Program-made: the position numbers and the translations under genes | The notes under the pieces: generated by a model | What the model was told of the DNA's origin: nothing | Database searches by the model: none | The model's input: only the letters and a program-made list of their open reading frames with translations | Assembly: GCA_018241225.1 (NCBI GenBank) | Contig: JAFEEG010000019.1 | Coordinates: 186,001 to 250,000 of the forward strand | DNA: 64,000 nt | Direction of reading: 5' to 3' | DNA from: Pseudomonadota bacterium | Lineage (GTDB): Bacteria > Pseudomonadota > Gammaproteobacteria > Burkholderiales > Burkholderiaceae_C | Shown here: positions 48,644 to 58,054 of the stretch, in pieces | How the letters are laid out: each line of letters opens with the position of its first letter | Numbering within the stretch: position 1 is the first letter of the stretch

Positions 48644-51598
48644 ATGACGAAGACATTGGTGATTGCAGAAAAACCCTCGGTGGCCCAGGACATCGTGCGG
48701 GCGCTCACGCCGGTGGCTGGCAAGTTCGACAAACACGACGAGCACTTCGAGAACGAGAAGTACGTCGTGACCAGCGCCGTGGGCCACCTGGTGGAGATCC
48801 AGGCCCCCGAGGAATACGACGTGAAGCGCGGCAAGTGGAGCTTTGCCAACCTGCCGGTGATCCCCCCGCGTTTCGACCTGAAACCGGTGGACAAGACCAA
48901 GACCCGCCTGAACGCGGTGGTGAAGCAGGCCAAGCGCAAGGACGTGTCCGCGCTGGTGAACGCCTGCGACGCGGGACGCGAGGGCGAGTTGATCTTCCGC
49001 CTGATCGAGCAGTACGCCGGCGGCGCAAAGCCCCTGGGCAAGCCGGTTCAGCGGTTGTGGCTGCAGTCGATGACGCCGCAGGCGATTCGCGACGGCTTCG
49101 ATAGCCTGCGCAGCGAAAAGCAGATGCAGGGCCTGGCCGACGCAGCGCGCTCGCGCTCGGAGGCCGACTGGCTGGTGGGCATCAACGGCACGCGTGCCAT
49201 GACCGCCTTCAACTCGCGCGACGGGGGCTTCTTCCTGACCACCGTGGGCCGTGTGCAGACGCCCACGCTGTCGGTGGTGGTGGAGCGCGAGGAGCAGATC
49301 CGCAAGTTCGTCAGCCGCGACTACTGGGAAATCCACGCGACCTTCCAGGCCGAGGCCGGACAGTACCCGGGTAAATGGTTCGACCCGAACTGGAAGAAGG
49401 CCAATGCGCCCCTGCTGCCCAGCGGCGAACCCGACCCCGAACAACGCGCCGACCGTGTCTGGAACGAGCGTGACGCCCTGGCCATTGCCGACGCATCGCG
49501 CGGCAAGCCCGCCACCGTCACCGAAGAGAGCAAGCCCACCACGCAAGCCTCGCCGCTGCTGTTCGACCTGACTTCGCTGCAGCGCGAGGCCAACAGCCGC
49601 TTCGGCTTCTCGGCAAAGACCACGCTGGCGCTGGCGCAGAGCCTGTACGAGCGGCACAAGGCGCTGACCTACCCGCGTACCGATTCGCGCGCGCTGCCCG
49701 AGGACTACCTGCCAGTCGTCAAGCAGACCATGGGCATGCTTGCCAACAGCGGCATGCGCCACCTGGCGCCCTTCGCGCAGCAGGCCATCGACGGCAACTA
49801 CGTCAAGCCCAGCAAGCGCATCTTCGACAACGCCAAGGTGTCGGACCACTTCGCCATCATCCCCACGCTGCAGGCGCCCACCGGCCTGTCCGAAGCGGAG
49901 CAGCGGCTGTACGACTTCGTGGTGCGGCGCTTCCTGTCGGTGTTCTTCCCCAGCGCCGAATTCCAGGTGACCACGCGCATCAGCACGGTGGCGCACGAGG
50001 GCAGGAACTACGCCTTCCAATCCAACGGCAAGGTGCTGGTCAAGCCGGGCTGGATGGCCATCTACGGCAAGGAAGCCGTGAGCGAGGACGACGAGAAGGA
50101 CGGCAAGAACCTGGTGCCGGTGAAGCCCGGCGAGAAGGTGCTGACCGAATCGAGCGACGCGAAAGGCCTCAAGACCCGCCCGCCGGCACGCTATTCCGAA
50201 GCCACGCTGCTGGGCGCCATGGAAGGTGCGGGCAAGCTCATCGACGACGAGGAGCTGCGCGAGGCCATGCAGGAAAAGGGCCTGGGCACGCCGGCCACGC
50301 GTGCGGCCATCATCGAAGGCCTGCTGGCCGAGAAGTACATGTTGCGCGAAGGCCGCGAACTCATTCCCACCGCCAAGGCCTTCCAGTTGATGACGCTGCT
50401 GCGCGGCCTGGGCGTGGAGGAACTGTCCAAGGCCGAGCTCACCGGCGAATGGGAATACAAGCTCTCGCAGATGGAGCACGGCAAGCTCAGCCGCGACGCC
50501 TTCATGCGCGAGATCGCCGAAATGACGGAGCACATCGTCAAGAAGGCCAAGGAGTACGACCGCGACACCGTGCCGGGCGACTACGCGACGCTTTCCACGC
50601 CGTGCCCCAATTGCGGCGGCATCGTGCGCGAGAACTACCGGCGCTATGCCTGCACCGGCAAGAGCGGCAGCGGGCAGGACGCCTGCGGCTTCTCCTTCAC
50701 CAAGTCACCCGCCGGCCGCACCTTCGAGGTGGCCGAGGCCGAGGCGCTGCTGCGCAACAAGCACATCGGCCCGCTGGAGGGCTTCCGCTCCAAGGCGGGC
50801 TGGCCTTTCGTGTCGGAGATCATCCTCAAGTTCGACGAAGAGTCGAAGAATTTCAAGCTCGAGTTCGACTTCGGCGACGAGAAGGACCCGGCCGAGACGG
50901 GCGAGATCGTCGACTTCAGCGGCCAGCAGTCGCTGGGGCCCTGCCCCAAGTGCGGCAGCCGCGTGTTCGAGTACGGCAGCAATTACGTGTGCGAGAAGTC
51001 GGTGCCCACCGCTGATCAGCCCACGCCCAGCTGCAACTTCAAGTCCGGCAAGATCATCCTGCAGCAGCCGGTGTCGCCCGAGCAGGTGCAAAAGCTGCTG
51101 GCCGAAGGCAAGACCGACCTGCTGGACAAGTTCGTCAGCATGCGCACGCGGCGCGCCTTCAAGGCCTTCCTGGTGTGGAACAAGGACGAGGGCAAGGTGA
51201 CTTTCGAGTTCGAGCCGCGCACTTCCAAGTTCCCGCCGCGCAAGACGCTCGCAACCACCAAGACGCCGACGGTGACCGCGGCCAAGAAGGCGGCTGCGAA
51301 AAAGGCGCCGGCCGCCAAGAAGGCCGCGGCGGCCAAGGAGCCCAAGGCGCCCAAGGCACCGCGCAAGCCGGCTGCCGGCCTCACGCCCAGCACCGAGCTG
51401 GCCGCGGTGGTGGGCAACGAGCCCGTGGCCCGCACCGAGGTGATCAAGAAGCTGTGGGACTACATCAAGGCCAACGGCCTGCAGGACGCCAAGGACAAGC
51501 GATCCATTAATGCCGACGCGAAGCTGCGGCCCGTGTTCGGCAAGGACCAGGTCACGATGTTCGAGTTGGCCGGCATCGTCGGCAAGCACCTGAGCTGA
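48644..51598 (+). CDS. topB: DNA topoisomerase III with H1-like linker and C-terminal SWIB domain
   Basis: A 984-residue type IA topoisomerase: TOPRIM domain (about 1-140, with DAGREGELIF), the central gate with catalytic Tyr343 (LTYPRTDSR), and two C-terminal zinc-ribbon-like segments (CPNCGG ... C near 647; CPKCGS ... C near 767). Then comes a Lys/Ala/Pro linker (about 880-912) like a histone H1 tail, and a SWIB/MDM2-type domain (about 915-984, ARTEVIKKLWDYIKANGLQD). It relaxes and decatenates DNA; the SWIB part, known from chlamydial and some proteobacterial topoisomerases, is probably for protein contacts. Start ATG 48644 (GTG one codon earlier also possible). Confidence 0.93.
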   Translation: MTKTLVIAEKPSVAQDIVRALTPVAGKFDKHDEHFENEKYVVTSAVGHLVEIQAPEEYDVKRGKWSFANLPVIPPRFDLKPVDKTKTRLNAVVKQAKRKDVSALVNACDAGREGELIFRLIEQYAGGAKPLGKPVQRLWLQSMTPQAIRDGFDSLRSEKQMQGLADAARSRSEADWLVGINGTRAMTAFNSRDGGFFLTTVGRVQTPTLSVVVEREEQIRKFVSRDYWEIHATFQAEAGQYPGKWFDPNWKKANAPLLPSGEPDPEQRADRVWNERDALAIADASRGKPATVTEESKPTTQASPLLFDLTSLQREANSRFGFSAKTTLALAQSLYERHKALTYPRTDSRALPEDYLPVVKQTMGMLANSGMRHLAPFAQQAIDGNYVKPSKRIFDNAKVSDHFAIIPTLQAPTGLSEAEQRLYDFVVRRFLSVFFPSAEFQVTTRISTVAHEGRNYAFQSNGKVLVKPGWMAIYGKEAVSEDDEKDGKNLVPVKPGEKVLTESSDAKGLKTRPPARYSEATLLGAMEGAGKLIDDEELREAMQEKGLGTPATRAAIIEGLLAEKYMLREGRELIPTAKAFQLMTLLRGLGVEELSKAELTGEWEYKLSQMEHGKLSRDAFMREIAEMTEHIVKKAKEYDRDTVPGDYATLSTPCPNCGGIVRENYRRYACTGKSGSGQDACGFSFTKSPAGRTFEVAEAEALLRNKHIGPLEGFRSKAGWPFVSEIILKFDEESKNFKLEFDFGDEKDPAETGEIVDFSGQQSLGPCPKCGSRVFEYGSNYVCEKSVPTADQPTPSCNFKSGKIILQQPVSPEQVQKLLAEGKTDLLDKFVSMRTRRAFKAFLVWNKDEGKVTFEFEPRTSKFPPRKTLATTKTPTVTAAKKAAAKKAPAAKKAAAAKEPKAPKAPRKPAAGLTPSTELAAVVGNEPVARTEVIKKLWDYIKANGLQDAKDKRSINADAKLRPVFGKDQVTMFELAGIVGKHLS

Positions 51599-51623
51599 CC
51601 CACGCAACGAAGGGGAAGAACCC

Positions 51624-52592
51624 ATGAGCACACTGGCGACACCGGGCTTCGAGGACGTGAAGGCCGCCGCCACGCGCCTGGCGGGCCAGGCGCACCGCAC
51701 GCCGGTAATGCGCTCGCGCACGGTGGACCGCACCACCGGCGCGCAGTTCTTCTTCAAGTGCGAGAACTTCCAGCGCATGGGGGCCTTCAAGTTTCGGGGG
51801 GGCTTCAATGCGCTGTCGTGTTTCGATGCAGATCAGCGCCGCGCTGGCGTGGCGGCCTTCTCGTCGGGCAACCACGCGCAGGCCATTGCGCTGGCGGCGC
51901 AGATCCTGGGCATTCCGGCCACCATCCTGATGCCCACCGACGCGCCAGCCATGAAGGTCGCGGCCACGCGCGGCTACGGCGGCGAGGTGGTTCTGTACGA
52001 CCGCTACAAGCAAGACCGCGAAGTGCTGGCGCGCAACCTGGCAGAGCAACGCGGCATGACGCTGATCCCGCCCTACGACCATCCGCACGTCATCGCAGGG
52101 CAGGGCACGGCGGTGCTCGAGCTGCTGGAGGAAACCGGGCCGCTCGATGCGCTGTTCGTGCCACTGGGCGGTGGCGGCTTGCTGTCGGGATCGGCGCTTT
52201 CTGCCCGCGCGCTGGCGCCGCAGTGCAAGGTCTACGGCGTGGAGCCGGAGGCCGGCAACGACGGGCAGCAGTCTTTTCGCGCCGGCCGCATCGTGCACAT
52301 CGACACACCGCGCACCATTGCCGACGGGGCGCAGACGCAGCACCTGGGCGAGCACACCTTCGCCATCATCCGGCGCGAGGTGGACGACATCCACACCGCC
52401 ACCGACGCCCAGCTGGTGGATGCCATGCGCTTCCTGGCCGAGCGCATGAAGATGCTGGTGGAACCCACCGGCTGCCTGGCCTTTGCCGCCGCGCGCCGCC
52501 TGGCCCAGCCGGGGCAGCGCATCGGCGTGGTACTCAGCGGCGGCAATGTCGACCTCCAGCGCTTCACCCAGTTGCTGAGCGAAGCGGGCTGA
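51624..52592 (+). CDS. Threonine/serine (or 3-hydroxyaspartate) dehydratase, PLP-dependent
   Basis: A 322-residue fold-type II PLP enzyme without the ACT-like regulatory domain of biosynthetic IlvA. The PLP lysine is in GAFKFRGGFNAL (near 55), the phosphate-binding loop is PLGGGGLLSG (about 178-187), SSGNHAQAIALAA is at 82-94, and the C-terminal SGGNVD is present. This short form covers catabolic threonine dehydratase, serine racemase-like enzymes and threo-3-hydroxyaspartate ammonia-lyase; the sequence does not decide. It follows topB by 25 bases. Confidence 0.9.
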   Translation: MSTLATPGFEDVKAAATRLAGQAHRTPVMRSRTVDRTTGAQFFFKCENFQRMGAFKFRGGFNALSCFDADQRRAGVAAFSSGNHAQAIALAAQILGIPATILMPTDAPAMKVAATRGYGGEVVLYDRYKQDREVLARNLAEQRGMTLIPPYDHPHVIAGQGTAVLELLEETGPLDALFVPLGGGGLLSGSALSARALAPQCKVYGVEPEAGNDGQQSFRAGRIVHIDTPRTIADGAQTQHLGEHTFAIIRREVDDIHTATDAQLVDAMRFLAERMKMLVEPTGCLAFAAARRLAQPGQRIGVVLSGGNVDLQRFTQLLSEAG

Positions 52593-52598
52593 GCCGCC

Positions 52599-53483
52599 TC
52601 AGTTGCGCAGCAGGGCCTGGCGCAGCAGGCGCGCAGCGCGGTCGCGGATCTTGCCCGGTGCCACGTGCTGCGGCGCAAACGAGCGCGCGCGGGTGGCCAT
52701 GCAGGCACCCAGGAAGTCGTCCAGGATGGCCCGGTCGTCCACGGTGCTGATCGGCGTGCCGGGCTGATGGAACTCGGGGTGCCATTGCGTGGCCGCGATG
52801 TAGCCGCGCCCCGGCACCGGCGTGCGCCGGATGGCTTCGGGCACGTGGTCCGGATAGCTCCACGCCTCCACCTCGAAACCCGGCGCCAGGTGCTTGATGC
52901 CCTGGTGATGGATGCTGTTGACCCGGGCATGGACCATGCCCGGGTACATCTGCGACAGCCGCGTGCCTTCCACCATCACGATGTCGTGGAAGTTCTGGTC
53001 GTAGCTGACCGGGTCGCGGTGCTGCAGGGCGTGCGGGTGCTGGGTGGCGATGTCTTGGTAGAGCGTGCCGCCAAAGGCTACGTTGATGAGCTGCAGGCCG
53101 CGGCACACGCCGAAGATGGGCTTGCCCGCCTGCTCGAAGGCCTCGACCAGTGCCAGGTCGTACAGGTCGCGGATGCGGTCGCCCATCCAGGCCTCGCGCA
53201 GCGGCATCTCGCCGTAGCTGCCGGGCCAGACGTCCGCGCCGCCGTGCATCACCACGCCATCGAGCCACTGCGCGTAGTGCGACAGGTTGGTGTCGCCGCG
53301 CGCGGTCTCGCCAGTCGGGCAGGGCACCATCACCACCATGGCTCCGGCCGACATGAGCCAGTGCGCAATGGATTGCTCCACATACTGCAGCGTCTTGTTG
53401 GTGAACAGCGAGCGGCCCGGGTCGGCGTGCTGGAAGCAGGCCGACAGGCCGATCTTGAGGCGGCTGGCTACGGTTTGTGACAT
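52599..53483 (-). CDS. Class I glutamine-amidotransferase-like hydrolase (PuuD/gamma-glutamyl-GABA hydrolase type)
   Basis: A 294-residue PuuD-like peptidase C26 protein. It has the nucleophile elbow FGVCRGLQLINVAFGG (Cys near 124), the conserved oxyanion region HGGADVWP, the NSIHHQ segment and the catalytic His/Glu in ATQWHPEFH. The family hydrolyses gamma-glutamyl bonds in polyamine and related catabolism. No other put genes are nearby, so the role is open. Convergent with the dehydratase gene. Confidence 0.88.
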   Translation of the reverse strand: MSQTVASRLKIGLSACFQHADPGRSLFTNKTLQYVEQSIAHWLMSAGAMVVMVPCPTGETARGDTNLSHYAQWLDGVVMHGGADVWPGSYGEMPLREAWMGDRIRDLYDLALVEAFEQAGKPIFGVCRGLQLINVAFGGTLYQDIATQHPHALQHRDPVSYDQNFHDIVMVEGTRLSQMYPGMVHARVNSIHHQGIKHLAPGFEVEAWSYPDHVPEAIRRTPVPGRGYIAATQWHPEFHQPGTPISTVDDRAILDDFLGACMATRARSFAPQHVAPGKIRDRAARLLRQALLRN

Positions 53484-53653
53484 CCCTGGCTGGGCGCGCC
53501 CCGCAGGCGGCGCCTGAAGTCATACATGCAAACCATTGTGGCGCTTCCCACTGGTGCTTGCTTCGGATTCACGAGGAAATCAGACTTCGGACTGGACGCG
53601 GTGTTGCTGCCGCACACAATGGTTGTCGCAAGACGAAAAAGGAGACTCCGTTC

Positions 53654-54709
53654 ATGAAGACCATCCAGGGCCCGGCCATCTTCCTGGCCCAGTTCGCTGG
53701 CGACGAGGCCCCATTCAATTCGCTGGACGCCATCGGCGCCTGGGCCGCGGGCCTGGGCTACAAGGGCGTGCAGATTCCAAGCTGGGACGCGCGCCTGTTC
53801 GACCTGAAGAAGGCCGCCGAGAGCAGGACCTATTGCGACGAGGTGAAGAGCACGCTGGCCCGGCACGGGCTGTCGATCACCGAGCTGTCGACGCACTTGC
53901 AGGGCCAGCTGGTGGCGGTGCACCCGGCCTACGACGCAGGCTTTGACGGCTTTGCCGCACCGGAGGTGCGCGGCAATCCGGCGGCGCGGCAGGCGTGGGC
54001 GGTGCAGCAGCTGCACTACGCGGCGCAGGCCTCTGCCAACTTGGGGCTCACTGCGCATGCCACCTTCTCGGGTGCGCTGGCCTGGCCGTACCTCTACTCG
54101 TGGCCACCGCGCCCGGCCGGCCTGATCGAAGAGGCATTCGACGAACTGGCGCGCCGCTGGAAGCCCATCCTCGATGCCTTCGACAAGGTGGGTGTGGACG
54201 TGGGCTACGAGATCCATCCCGGCGAAGACCTGCACGACGGCGTGAGCTACGAGATGTTCCTGGAGCGCGTGGGCAACCATCCGCGCGCCTGCCTTCTGTA
54301 CGACCCGAGCCACTTCGTGCTGCAGCAGCTGGACTACCTGGCCTACATCGACCACTACCACGAGCGCATCAAGATCTTTCACGTGAAGGACGCGGAGTTC
54401 AATCCGAGCGGCAAGCAGGGCGTGTACGGCGGCTTCCAGAGCTGGATCAACCGGGCAGGGCGCTTTCGCTCGCTGGGCGACGGGCAGGTGGATTTCGGTG
54501 CCATCTTCTCCAAGATGGCGGCCTACGACTTTCCCGGCTGGGCCGTGCTGGAGTGGGAGTGCTGCCTGAAGCACCCGGAAGACGGCGCACGCGAAGGCGC
54601 GGCCTTCATTGCCGATCACATCATCCGCGTGGCCGACCGGGCCTTCGACGATTTCGCCGGCGGCGGGGTCAACACCGCGGCCAACCGCAAGATCCTGGGC
54701 ATCGACTGA
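53654..54709 (+). CDS. Sugar phosphate isomerase/epimerase (AP endonuclease 2-type TIM barrel)
   Basis: A 351-residue xylose-isomerase-like TIM-barrel protein. It opens TIQGPAIFLAQFAGDEAPFNSLDAIGAW, with metal-ligand-type residues in VGYEIHPGEDLHDG, LLYDPSHFVLQQLDY and IKIFHVKDAEF. AAGGAG precedes the ATG at 53654; the frame is open further up but lacks homology. It lies 57 bases before xylulokinase, so the pair probably converts a polyol-derived or hexulose sugar. Transporter and regulator are absent here. Confidence 0.85.
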   Translation: MKTIQGPAIFLAQFAGDEAPFNSLDAIGAWAAGLGYKGVQIPSWDARLFDLKKAAESRTYCDEVKSTLARHGLSITELSTHLQGQLVAVHPAYDAGFDGFAAPEVRGNPAARQAWAVQQLHYAAQASANLGLTAHATFSGALAWPYLYSWPPRPAGLIEEAFDELARRWKPILDAFDKVGVDVGYEIHPGEDLHDGVSYEMFLERVGNHPRACLLYDPSHFVLQQLDYLAYIDHYHERIKIFHVKDAEFNPSGKQGVYGGFQSWINRAGRFRSLGDGQVDFGAIFSKMAAYDFPGWAVLEWECCLKHPEDGAREGAAFIADHIIRVADRAFDDFAGGGVNTAANRKILGID

Positions 54710-54766
54710 TCGCGACACAATCGCAGGGGCCATCAGGCTCGAACGACATCAGGGAAGGCAGACAAG

Positions 54767-56233
54767 ATGGATCTGGGCATTGACCTGGGCACCTCCGAAG
54801 TCAAGGTGGTGCTCGTGGACGACGCGGGCAGCGTGGTCGGCCAAAGCAGTTGCGCGTTGAAGATCTCGCGCCCGCACCCGCTGTGGTCCGAGCAGGACCC
54901 CGCCGCCTGGTGGCAGGCCACGCAATCCGCGCTGGGCGAACTACGCGCCGCGCACCCCAAGGCCTGGGGCGCGGTGCGCGGCATCGGCCTGTCGGGGCAG
55001 ATGCACGGCGCCACGCTGCTCGACGCACAGCACCGCGTGCTGCGGCCTTGCATCCTCTGGAACGACGGCCGCAGCCATGCGCAATGCGAAGAACTGGACC
55101 GCGAGCGGGCACCGGGCAGCCGGCGCATCACCGGCAACATCGCCATGCCAGGCTTTACCGCACCCAAGCTCATGTGGGTCGAGAAGCACGAACCCGATGT
55201 CTTTGCCCGCACCGCCCTGGTGCTGCTGCCCAAGGACCACCTGCGCCTGACGCTCACCGGCGAGGCTGTGTCCGACATGTCCGATGCCTCGGGCACGCTG
55301 TGGCTGGACGTGGGCGCACGCCGCTGGTCGCACGAGATGCTGGCCGCGACCCACCTGACGCCCTCGCACATGCCGCGGCTGATCGAAGGCTGCGCCGCCA
55401 GCGGCGTACTGCGCAAGGACCTGGCCGACGAGCTGGGCCTGCCGAATGGGGTGGTGGTGGCGGGGGGCGGTGGCGACAACGCCGCCAGCGCGGCCGGCAT
55501 CGGGGTGGCGGCGCCGGGCACTGCGTTTCTTTCGCTGGGCACCTCCGGCGTCTACTTCGTGGCCAACGACGCCTTCTCACCCAACCCGGCCGACGCGGTG
55601 CACGCCTTCTGCCACGCCTTCCCCGACACCTGGCACCAGATGACGGTGATGCTCGCCGCGGCCAGCTGCCTGCGCTGGCTGCGCGGCGTGACCCATGCCG
55701 ACAGCGAAGCCCAGCTGGTGGGCGAGGCGCAGGCGCTGCCAGAAAGCGAAGCGCTGCCTACCTTCCTGCCCTACCTTTCGGGCGAGCGCACGCCGCACAA
55801 CGACCCGCATGCCAGCGGCGTGTTCTTCGGCCTGACGCATGCGCACGGGCGCGGCCACCTGGCGCGCGCCGTGCTCGAAGGTGTTGCCTTTGCGTTTCTC
55901 GACGGGCAGCGCGCGCTGCTGGGCGGCGGAGCGCGCATCGACACCGTGACGCTGGTGGGCGGCGGCTCGCGCAGCGCCTACTGGGCCCAGTTGCTGGCCG
56001 ACGTACTGGGCCGGCGACTGGACCGCCGCACGGGCTCGGAAGTGGGCGCCGCCCTGGGCGCCGCTCGGCTCGCACGGCTGGCACGCACCGGCGAACCGGT
56101 GGCCGAAGTCTGCGTGGCGCCGCCGCTGGCCGACAGCTTTGAGCCGGACATGGGCCGGCATGCGGCATTTGCCGAAAAACATGCGCGCTTTGCCCGCCTG
56201 TACGGTGCGCTGCGCGACGAGATGAGGCGGTAG
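54767..56233 (+). CDS. xylB: Xylulokinase (FGGY family)
   Basis: Phosphorylates D-xylulose with ATP into the pentose phosphate pathway. The 488-residue protein has the actin-like ATPase fold: phosphate-1 loop GIDLGTSEVKVVLVD (4-18), GIGLSGQMHGATLLD (about 76-90, XylB signature), LWNDGRS, and the C-terminal VGGGSRSAYWAQLLADVLG. The length matches family norms. It follows the isomerase-like gene and converges with the protease-like gene 7 bases away. Confidence 0.93.
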   Translation: MDLGIDLGTSEVKVVLVDDAGSVVGQSSCALKISRPHPLWSEQDPAAWWQATQSALGELRAAHPKAWGAVRGIGLSGQMHGATLLDAQHRVLRPCILWNDGRSHAQCEELDRERAPGSRRITGNIAMPGFTAPKLMWVEKHEPDVFARTALVLLPKDHLRLTLTGEAVSDMSDASGTLWLDVGARRWSHEMLAATHLTPSHMPRLIEGCAASGVLRKDLADELGLPNGVVVAGGGGDNAASAAGIGVAAPGTAFLSLGTSGVYFVANDAFSPNPADAVHAFCHAFPDTWHQMTVMLAAASCLRWLRGVTHADSEAQLVGEAQALPESEALPTFLPYLSGERTPHNDPHASGVFFGLTHAHGRGHLARAVLEGVAFAFLDGQRALLGGGARIDTVTLVGGGSRSAYWAQLLADVLGRRLDRRTGSEVGAALGAARLARLARTGEPVAEVCVAPPLADSFEPDMGRHAAFAEKHARFARLYGALRDEMRR

Positions 56234-56240
56234 GGCTGCT

Positions 56241-57344
56241 CTAGATTCCCTGCGGCTTGCGCAAGGTTTCCAGGCGATCGACCGCCTGGATGCGAATCTT
56301 GCGCACCGCCTCGCCCGAGCGCACGGTGAGTTCCACTTCGGCCGTCGGTGCGGGGTGGGTCCAGACTTTCTTGTAGAAGCTCTCGAGCGAATCGACCGGC
56401 GCGCCGTCCACTTCCAGCACTTCGTCACCCGCGCTCACGCCGGCCAGCTGCGCCGGGCCGCCACGCTCGACCCGCATGATGCGCACCCGCCCGTCCATGA
56501 ATTGCGACGAAACGCCCAGCCACGGCCTGTGGCTGGCCTGCGTGCTGCCCGTGGCGCGCATTTCCGCCAGCACCGGCACCAGCAGGTCGACCGGCACGAA
56601 CATGTTGCCGGGCACCACGCGACCGACGGCCGGCGCGTCCGACACGAACAGGCTGCCTATACCCACCAGCTCGCCCTTGCGATTGAACATGGCTGCGCCG
56701 CTGTGGTTGGGCACCGGTGGCGCGGTGAACAGCGCCTGGTCGATGTGGTATTCCCAGTAGCCCGAGAAAGCGCGGTGGCCGACCAGGCGCACCACGCCGA
56801 CCTCGGCACCGCCTTTGCCGGAAGTCGAGACCATCAGGGCTTCGCCGATTTCGAGCTGCGCCGCACTGCTCATGGGCGCCGGCTCGATGCGCGGGCGCAG
56901 CGGCACCAGCGGCTGTACCAGCCCGAAGCCGGTGGCCTGGTCGTAGGCCACCTGGCGCGCGGGCATGCGGCGCTCGTCCTGGGTGATGACCTCGATTGTC
57001 TGCGCCTCCAGCAGCAGGTAGCCGATGGTGAGGATGAGCCCGTCCGCGTCGATGACCACGCCGCTGCCGCTGCGCTCGTCGCCCAGGCTGCGGGCGGTCG
57101 ATGCACCCTCGGTGGCGCTCACGTGCAGCGCCACCACCGCGTTGAGCGCGCGTCGCAGGGCGGCAAGCTGGGCTTCGCTGGCGGGGGCATCCGAGGCTTT
57201 GGGGGACGGTGACTGACGGTGGGGCGCCGCCGCGCGCACATCGCTGCCAGCCGCAGCCAGCACCAGCAGCAACGCCACCGAAGCCAGCATGGGGAGCACC
57301 CGCCGCACACGCGCTGCGGAATGCGCGAAATCCAGGGCTCGCAT
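56241..57344 (-). CDS. HtrA-like trypsin/PDZ protein lacking the catalytic histidine
   Basis: A 367-residue exported protein: signal peptide about 1-37, S1C trypsin-like domain (about 60-255) and a PDZ domain (about 275-350, RPWLGVSSQF; VERGGPAQLAGVSAGDEVLEVDG). The Ser motif survives (NHSGAAMFNRKGELVGIG) and an Asp is present (YDQATGFGLV), but the strand that should read .TN.HV with the His reads LILTIGYLLLEA. It is therefore probably proteolytically inactive and acts as a chaperone or scaffold. Start ATG 57344 with GAGGAGCG upstream; the 37-codon extension is rejected. Confidence 0.85.
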   Translation of the reverse strand: MRALDFAHSAARVRRVLPMLASVALLLVLAAAGSDVRAAAPHRQSPSPKASDAPASEAQLAALRRALNAVVALHVSATEGASTARSLGDERSGSGVVIDADGLILTIGYLLLEAQTIEVITQDERRMPARQVAYDQATGFGLVQPLVPLRPRIEPAPMSSAAQLEIGEALMVSTSGKGGAEVGVVRLVGHRAFSGYWEYHIDQALFTAPPVPNHSGAAMFNRKGELVGIGSLFVSDAPAVGRVVPGNMFVPVDLLVPVLAEMRATGSTQASHRPWLGVSSQFMDGRVRIMRVERGGPAQLAGVSAGDEVLEVDGAPVDSLESFYKKVWTHPAPTAEVELTVRSGEAVRKIRIQAVDRLETLRKPQGI

Positions 57345-57757
57345 GGGGCGCTCCTCGCCGTCGGCAGCAACGGATGCTTCATCGTGCGCCTTCGCGCCCG
57401 GCTTCGCAACGGGCGTACCGTGGCGCGGGCCGCGAGCCTCCCCTTGAAAGTCCATTCAGGGCCACCAGAGCAAGGCGCATGCCTGACAAGTTACAATCGA
57501 GGGTTCGCTTTTCGACGGGTGCCTTGCGGACAGGGCGGCCTCCTTGCATTCGAAGAAGGAAAAAGAAGAAGCGAATGGCCGGGGGCACATCTGTCATTGC
57601 CATGTCCGCTGCGGGGTGCTCAATCTGGACATTGGGGCCCCAACAGGCGCGAAAGCTGGCCCGGCCATGGGCAAGAACGCCCGGTTTTTGATTGAATCCA
57701 ATATGCGTGGCTGGCCTAGCCGAGGCAGCCGCGCAACCATTCGCAAGAAGGTACTGA
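57345..57757. other. Intergenic leader region of infA, with a 12-bp palindrome
   Basis: 413 bases between divergent genes. A TACAAT hexamer at 57492-57497 is a candidate -10 element for the infA direction, giving a leader of about 255 bases. The leader contains the palindrome TTGGGGCCCCAA (57632-57643) and several G/C-rich pairs. It has no convincing ORF. Long structured leaders are typical of cold-regulated genes; that reading is inference. Confidence 0.45.
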
Positions 57758-58033
57758 ATGCCAAAGGAAGAACTGATTGAAATGAGCGGCTCGGTGACCG
57801 AAGTCCTGCCCGACTCGCGCTACCGCGTGACGCTGGACAACGGCCATCAGCTGATCGCCTACAGCGGGGGCAAGATGCGCAAGCACCACATCCGCATCCT
57901 GGCGGGTGACAAGGTGTCGCTCGAGCTCTCGCCCTATGACCTGACGAAGGGCCGCATCACCTTCCGTCACCTCGAGCGTCGTCCGCCCGGCCCCGGCGGC
58001 TCGCCGACGCCCGGCAACAACAACCGCCGCTAA
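57758..58033 (+). CDS. infA: Translation initiation factor IF-1
   Basis: A 91-residue S1-fold (OB) protein that binds the ribosomal A site during initiation. The core [50 protein letters not shown] covers the standard IF-1; the ~20-residue C-terminal extension rich in Pro, Gly, Asn and Arg marks the second IF-1 copy of beta-proteobacteria. It is 21 bases before the dbpA helicase gene, suggesting joint expression. Confidence 0.95.
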   Translation: MPKEELIEMSGSVTEVLPDSRYRVTLDNGHQLIAYSGGKMRKHHIRILAGDKVSLELSPYDLTKGRITFRHLERRPPGPGGSPTPGNNNRR

Positions 58034-58054
58034 GGCCTGCGCCAAGCCGGCCCG

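Noticed and set aside
48575-50533. 652-residue minus-strand frame antisense to topB
   Set aside because: No recognisable motif; shadow of the topoisomerase gene.
57345-57757. Small ORFs in the infA leader as leader peptides
   Set aside because: No ribosome binding sites or codon bias, and the translations are low complexity.
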